DNA from: Paenibacillus tyrphae
Lineage (GTDB): Bacteria; Bacillota; Bacilli; Paenibacillales; NBRC-103111
DNA length: 64,000 nt
Assembly: GCF_024158745.1 (NCBI RefSeq)
Contig: NZ_JAMZAW010000013.1
Span: 1 to 64,000 of the forward strand
Direction: 5' to 3'
The notes beneath the pieces were generated by a model that had not been told where the DNA came from, did no database searches, and saw only the letters and a list, made by a program, of their open reading frames with translations. Both the position numbers and the translations under genes were made by a program. This document shows, piece after piece, positions 59,999 through 64,000 of the stretch. The stretch's first letter is position 1; every line of letters starts with the position of its first letter.

Positions 59999-61506
59999 CA
60001 GGAACCACTCCACTCCGTCATGACTTGGTCCAGATGCTCCATCGCCCGCTGAATTTTGCCCTGCGCTTGCCCCAGCCAATTCAGATGGGCTTGATGCTGA
60101 ACCATTCGGAGGTCGACCATGCGGTTGATTTCCTTCGGACTCGGTCCTCCCGGCAGCGAGCGGATTTCCACAAAATGCACGGGATCGAGCGCCTGGCGCA
60201 GCGTTTCTTCGGTAAGCGACGTATCCCGCCCGATGTGGCGGCGTGCGCTTTCATTGACGATGGACAGCGTAATTTCGTTAGCCGCCAGGCCTTGCGCCAG
60301 GGACAGCTTCACGACGTCGCTGACGATATGATGGGCTTTTCTGAACGACAAGCCGTCCGTCCGCACGAGCGTGTCCGCCAGCTCCGTCACCGTGGCGAAG
60401 CTTCCCTTCGTCCGCTCGCGCAGCACCTCTTTGTTCACTTCCATCGTACCGACGACGGCGGCGAACAAACGGTACATTTTGTCCATGATGTCGAGGCTTC
60501 TCCATGCATAAGGCTGCATATCGTCCTCGGTGTCCACAATGTCGCCGAACGGCGTATTGTGAATCATCGACAGCACCGTGTTCGTATTGCCTACGCAGCT
60601 CGACAGCAAGGCGCGCATGTGCTCAAACGAGACGGGATTGCGCTTCTGCGGCATGATCGAGCTGATCTGCACGTACGGAGCCGCCACCTTCAGCGCGCCG
60701 AACTCCTGCGTGCACCACAGCAGCATGTCTTGCACGACCCGGCCCAGGTTGATCGCCGCCAATTGCACGGCTGTCGCCACCTCGCCCAAGTAATCGGCCC
60801 CGCCGATCGCGTCGTACGAATTGTCGATCAGCTCGTCGAAGGCAAGCAGCTCCATCATGTGCTCCCGGCTGATTGCAAAGCCCGACGTCGTCAGCGCCGC
60901 CGCCCCCATACTGCTCCGGTTGCAGTTCGCGTACGCCGCCATGATCCGGCGAATATCCCGGTTCAGCGAATCGACGACCGCCATAAAATAATGCGCAAGC
61001 GTCGTCGGCTGAGCCTGCTGCGTATGCGTGTAGCCGATCATCAGCGTATCGGCGTGGTCTCTGGCGAACAGCAGCAGCTGTTCATTGAGCTTCAACGCGG
61101 AGGTCAGCGTCACGATCAGCTTCTCCCGCAGCACCATCCGGTAGATGGAAATGCCCATGTCATTGCGGCTCCGTGCCAGATGCAAATTGCCGGCGATATC
61201 GCCCGCATGCTCCAGCATTTGATGCTCGACCTGGAAGAACAAATCCTCGAACTGCCCCGTGTAGCTCGCTTGGCGGAGCTCCTCCGGGTCGATCGAGCGG
61301 ATCGCTTTGGCGATCTGCTTCGCTTCGCCCGTCGTCACCAGCTTTTGCTTCTCCAGCATGATCAAATGAGCCTTATTGATGGCCATCATCGGGCCCAGTA
61401 AATGAGTCTTGGCTTCGTTAAAAGCCGGTTCCAGCACAACCTCTGTATACGTTTTGCCGGGAAACGTCGTCCCTTCGGTCTCCATCCATTGTTCGCGATA
61501 TCCCAT
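59998..61506 (-). CDS. Argininosuccinate lyase-like protein
   Basis: About 502 residues. Fumarase/ASL superfamily: AGNLHLARSRNDMGI, YTHTQQAQPTTLAHY, and the signature SSIMPQKRNPVSFEH. Located in a sugar/amide cluster rather than with other arg genes, so it may act on a related substrate. ATG at 61506 follows GGGGAGG at 12 bases; ATG at 61527 is the alternative and would overlap the creatininase gene. Confidence 0.75.
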   Translation of the reverse strand: MGYREQWMETEGTTFPGKTYTEVVLEPAFNEAKTHLLGPMMAINKAHLIMLEKQKLVTTGEAKQIAKAIRSIDPEELRQASYTGQFEDLFFQVEHQMLEHAGDIAGNLHLARSRNDMGISIYRMVLREKLIVTLTSALKLNEQLLLFARDHADTLMIGYTHTQQAQPTTLAHYFMAVVDSLNRDIRRIMAAYANCNRSSMGAAALTTSGFAISREHMMELLAFDELIDNSYDAIGGADYLGEVATAVQLAAINLGRVVQDMLLWCTQEFGALKVAAPYVQISSIMPQKRNPVSFEHMRALLSSCVGNTNTVLSMIHNTPFGDIVDTEDDMQPYAWRSLDIMDKMYRLFAAVVGTMEVNKEVLRERTKGSFATVTELADTLVRTDGLSFRKAHHIVSDVVKLSLAQGLAANEITLSIVNESARRHIGRDTSLTEETLRQALDPVHFVEIRSLPGGPSPKEINRMVDLRMVQHQAHLNWLGQAQGKIQRAMEHLDQVMTEWSGS

Positions 61507-61510
61507 AGCG

Positions 61511-62275
61511 TTACTTGGCCTCCCCATTCTTTCCTGTTCTCATATCCAGCCATTCTTTAATGAGCAAGTTCATATTGCGGCTTGCTTCTTCTACGATACT
61601 CTGTCCCGCCTCCAAGGAGCACTGCCGGATCCGGCCTGTATATCCGTCCCAGCCTTGGGGGGTTCCTTCCACCAATACATATGGCAAAGGAGATAAAGGA
61701 GGACATGAATCTAATTCCAAGTCCGATTCCTGCACGATCACCATTTCCGGGCGAAACGCCTTCACGGCCGACATCTCGTATGGACCGCCGTGCCCTCTTC
61801 CCGCCATCCCTTGGAACAGCCCCAACCGCTGCGTAAAATCGACGGTCGCCATCTGCCACCAGTTGATCAGCAGAAAGCTGGCGTCGGGGTAGCTGCCGGT
61901 CACCGCTTCCGCGACGGTCCGGGACGGCCCCATATTGGCGTCGTGGGCGTTCAGCAGCACGATATTGCGGATGCCGAACCGGCAGATCCCTTCGACCACA
62001 TCGGTAAGATAGTCGATAAAAATCGAGGGCCGGACGGATATCGTTCCGGGATAATGCTGCGTTTTGCCCGGGCAGGCCGAGTACGGTACCGTCGGATAGA
62101 TCAAAGGATGCAGCGAGGCATCGATCCGTTCGGCGAAGCCGTCCGCCAAGATCGTATCGGTCCCGAGTGGGGAATGCGGACCGTGGTATTCCACCGAACC
62201 CAGAGGGACGACGGCGAATTGCGCACGCTCCGTCACTTGACCGATCTCCCGCCCGTGAACTCCGATTACATTCAT
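61511..62275 (-). CDS. Creatininase-family amidohydrolase
   Basis: 254 residues from ATG at 62275. Family motifs PLGSVEYHGPHSPLGTDTIL for metal binding, LLNAHDANMGPS and GRGHGGPYEMSAVKAF. Related enzymes open cyclic amides or act in peptide-cofactor maturation. AAGGAG lies three bases before this ATG; an upstream ATG gives 9 more residues but lacks a ribosome site. Operon order creatininase, ASL-like, kinase. Confidence 0.78.
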   Translation of the reverse strand: MNVIGVHGREIGQVTERAQFAVVPLGSVEYHGPHSPLGTDTILADGFAERIDASLHPLIYPTVPYSACPGKTQHYPGTISVRPSIFIDYLTDVVEGICRFGIRNIVLLNAHDANMGPSRTVAEAVTGSYPDASFLLINWWQMATVDFTQRLGLFQGMAGRGHGGPYEMSAVKAFRPEMVIVQESDLELDSCPPLSPLPYVLVEGTPQGWDGYTGRIRQCSLEAGQSIVEEASRNMNLLIKEWLDMRTGKNGEAK

Positions 62276-62307
62276 ATGCTCCTTAAACCTCCGCTTCTTC
62301 ATCGTAT

Positions 62308-62334
62308 GGGGGAGGACCCCGAAGGGTCCCCGCC
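62308..62334 (-). other. GC-rich hairpin between NEW3 protein and creatininase genes
   Basis: GGGGACCC and GGGTCC-type arms around TTCG. No T run, so its role as terminator is uncertain. Confidence 0.5.
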
Positions 62335-62365
62335 CACTGCTGTAATGTTTGCTTGCGCGACGCAA

Positions 62366-64000
62366 TTACTGCTTTTGACTAATCATATTCACAAACATGC
62401 GGATCGAGCCCGGAACCAAAGCCGGAATCTCGCGGTACCACACTAACGAGCTGTAAGTATATACCCCTTTGCCGTAATGCGCCGTGAGGAATGTGCCGGT
62501 GAACTCCTTCTCGCCCGGGTCCCCGTTCGAGATGAGCGCCGTATACTCCTTGCCCCATTCCGACGGATTGTAAGCGGAGCGGTCTTGAATCCAGTTGTTC
62601 CAATCCTGGTCCGTAATCTTGTTCGGCGAATTGAACATCGGATGATCCGGGGCCAGCATCGTGACTTTGGAATTCTCATCCGTTACGCGCCACTGGATGA
62701 GCGGAGCGCCGATTTTGATCGGGTACGGAGCAAGCTCCGGCGACCATTTGTCTTCCGGCTTATGATATTGGACGACGAGATTGCCGCCATTTTGAACGTA
62801 GCTCAGCAAGCGCTGGTTGCTCGGAATCAATTCCGGACGGAACGCGTAAGCGCGAATGCCCAGCACGATCGTGTCATATTGGGAAAGATCCCCGTATTGG
62901 ATATCCTTCGCTTCCAGCTTCACGACATCGACGCCCACTTGACGCAAGTATTGATCGATGTTGTCGAAGCCGCTGGAGACGTAGCCTACCTTCAATTTGT
63001 CCGGAACCTTCAGGTCGAAGGCCTGGATTTTGAGCTCGGCAGGCTGCACCATGTACGTCTTGCCGATATGCGGATACTCGATGACCTGCGCGCCCTGCGT
63101 GCTCTGCACATCGCCGTTCTTCGCGACGGCCGTCACGGTGAATTTACCCGGTACGACGTTCGAAGCGGCTTTGACCGTGAACGCCACGGACTTCGTTTCG
63201 CCTTTCGTCGCAAAGCTCAGCTCTTCAGCTGCCGGCTCCGCTGTCCAACCTTCCGGCACGTTCAGCGACACCGTCGCTTTGGAAGCGCCTGGCGTATAGT
63301 TGCGCACGGTGACCTTCACCGGAACCGGTTCTTGCGATTTGAGCGTATTCAAAATTGTTGCGCTCGGGCTAAGCGACATCGAATACGGAGGCAGCACGGC
63401 TACGGCGTTCTGCGGCGTGACCTTCAGCGTCGTTGCCGTATCGTACGCCTGGTATTCGACCTTCGCGTTGAATACCGAAGGATCGTAAGGCTTGAACAGC
63501 GGTGCGTCCGCCGGAATCGTTACCTCGAAGGTGGCCGATGCCGTCTCGTTGTAGCCTAATTGATCGAAGCTGGTCGCTCCGGCCGGCTTTGCCGTCCAGC
63601 CTGCGGGCACGTTCAAGCTCAGGTTGATTTTGTTCAATTTTACGGAACCGCCGTTGAAAGCCGACACAGTGACCTTCGTCGTCTGACCGGCAACCAGCTC
63701 GTTTGTAGCCGGCTTGACCTTCGCTACGACGGACGCCGATTCCATGCTCGCTTTATTCAACTGCTCTTCTTTGACATGAAGACGGTGGAGCAGATCCTCC
63801 TTGGTTGCCGCCTCCAAACCGGATGCTTTGACGTCGGCCAGCGCCGTCTGGACGTCCGCTTTCATTTCATGGACTTCCTTCAGCACCTTGGCAAAGCTCG
63901 GGTAAGCGGCAACGACTTCATCCGCATCCTTTTGCAGATCGCGCAGATGCTTGACGATCTTGTTGTCTTTGCCCTTCGCGTCGATTTCTTTCGCCAAATC
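62366..64000 (-). CDS. Large secreted protein with NEW3-like domains and a PIG-L-type C-terminal domain (5' end outside window)
   Basis: The C-terminal 544 residues of a longer protein. Two NEW3-type Ig-like modules are visible (VTVSAFNGGSVKLNKINLSL ... NVPAGWTAKP; VTVRNYTPGASKATVSLNVP ... EGWTAEP). Then a domain with VGYVSSGFDNIDQYLRQVGV ... TIVLGIRAYAFRPELI ... GGNLVVQYHKPEDKW, typical of the C-terminus of extended PIG-L deacetylases. The catalytic part is presumably upstream, beyond the window. Likely exported. Confidence 0.7.
   Translation of the reverse strand, partial: DLAKEIDAKGKDNKIVKHLRDLQKDADEVVAAYPSFAKVLKEVHEMKADVQTALADVKASGLEAATKEDLLHRLHVKEEQLNKASMESASVVAKVKPATNELVAGQTTKVTVSAFNGGSVKLNKINLSLNVPAGWTAKPAGATSFDQLGYNETASATFEVTIPADAPLFKPYDPSVFNAKVEYQAYDTATTLKVTPQNAVAVLPPYSMSLSPSATILNTLKSQEPVPVKVTVRNYTPGASKATVSLNVPEGWTAEPAAEELSFATKGETKSVAFTVKAASNVVPGKFTVTAVAKNGDVQSTQGAQVIEYPHIGKTYMVQPAELKIQAFDLKVPDKLKVGYVSSGFDNIDQYLRQVGVDVVKLEAKDIQYGDLSQYDTIVLGIRAYAFRPELIPSNQRLLSYVQNGGNLVVQYHKPEDKWSPELAPYPIKIGAPLIQWRVTDENSKVTMLAPDHPMFNSPNKITDQDWNNWIQDRSAYNPSEWGKEYTALISNGDPGEKEFTGTFLTAHYGKGVYTYSSLVWYREIPALVPGSIRMFVNMISQKQ

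Overview
The window looks like chromosome from a spore-forming Bacillota of the Paenibacillaceae type. It has a complete GerB-GerA-GerC germinant-receptor operon, a YmaF-like protein, a Mn-dependent pyrophosphatase of the Bacillus class, strong AGGAGG ribosome sites with frequent TTG/GTG starts, and PIG-L/NEW3 secreted proteins. This assignment is inferred from gene families. No rRNA or tRNA was seen.

Bases 1-16.5 kb are an immunity region. A type III-A-like CRISPR operon on the minus strand (cas6, csm6-like CARF-HEPN gene, cas10, csm2, csm3, csm4) lies among CRISPR arrays A-D, with a fifth array (E) at 38.5 kb and a lone repeat at 47.2 kb. All arrays read from the minus strand. Arrays A, B, D and E each carry the same ~185-bp leader, with a consensus-like promoter and a long inverted repeat. 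Array C has lost its leader. No csm5, cas1 or cas2 is present. Cas10 shows no HD motif but keeps GGDD, and Csm3 has Glu where the catalytic Asp is expected, so the system looks biased to cyclic-oligoadenylate signalling through the Csm6-like nuclease. Between the arrays sit a TetR-controlled detoxification cluster (10-13.7 kb), a frameshifted lipoprotein gene and a tiny membrane-protein gene.

Bases 16.6-24.1 kb encode a peptide-type ABC transporter. Its substrate-binding lipoprotein appears circularly permuted, and both permeases have long N-terminal extensions. Next come a secreted FN3 protein, an RND efflux operon with its TetR regulator (25-32 kb), an azoreductase beside an ECF41-type sigma factor and a decayed sigma target (33-35 kb), MarR/PPOX and TANGO2-like genes, and a TetR/DUF3995 pair with tandem operators. 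At 41-46 kb a sigma-54 activator, a good -24/-12 promoter and three putative activator sites precede tnaA and an amino-acid permease. This is followed by remnants of a sensor kinase and an MFS transporter.

Bases 46-64 kb hold a small XRE regulator, an amidase-like secreted protein, ppaC, ymaF, the ger operon, an NAD-salvage cluster (nrtR, pnuC, nadR, ADP-ribosylglycohydrolase) and a minus-strand group (PIG-L deacetylase, BadF-type kinase, argininosuccinate-lyase-like protein, creatininase-like protein, NEW3 protein cut by the window end). Two copies of a ~215-bp nested-palindrome element occur at 49.9 and 58.8 kb. One lies inside a terminator with a 22-23-bp direct duplication, and the other supplies the stop codon of the kinase gene.
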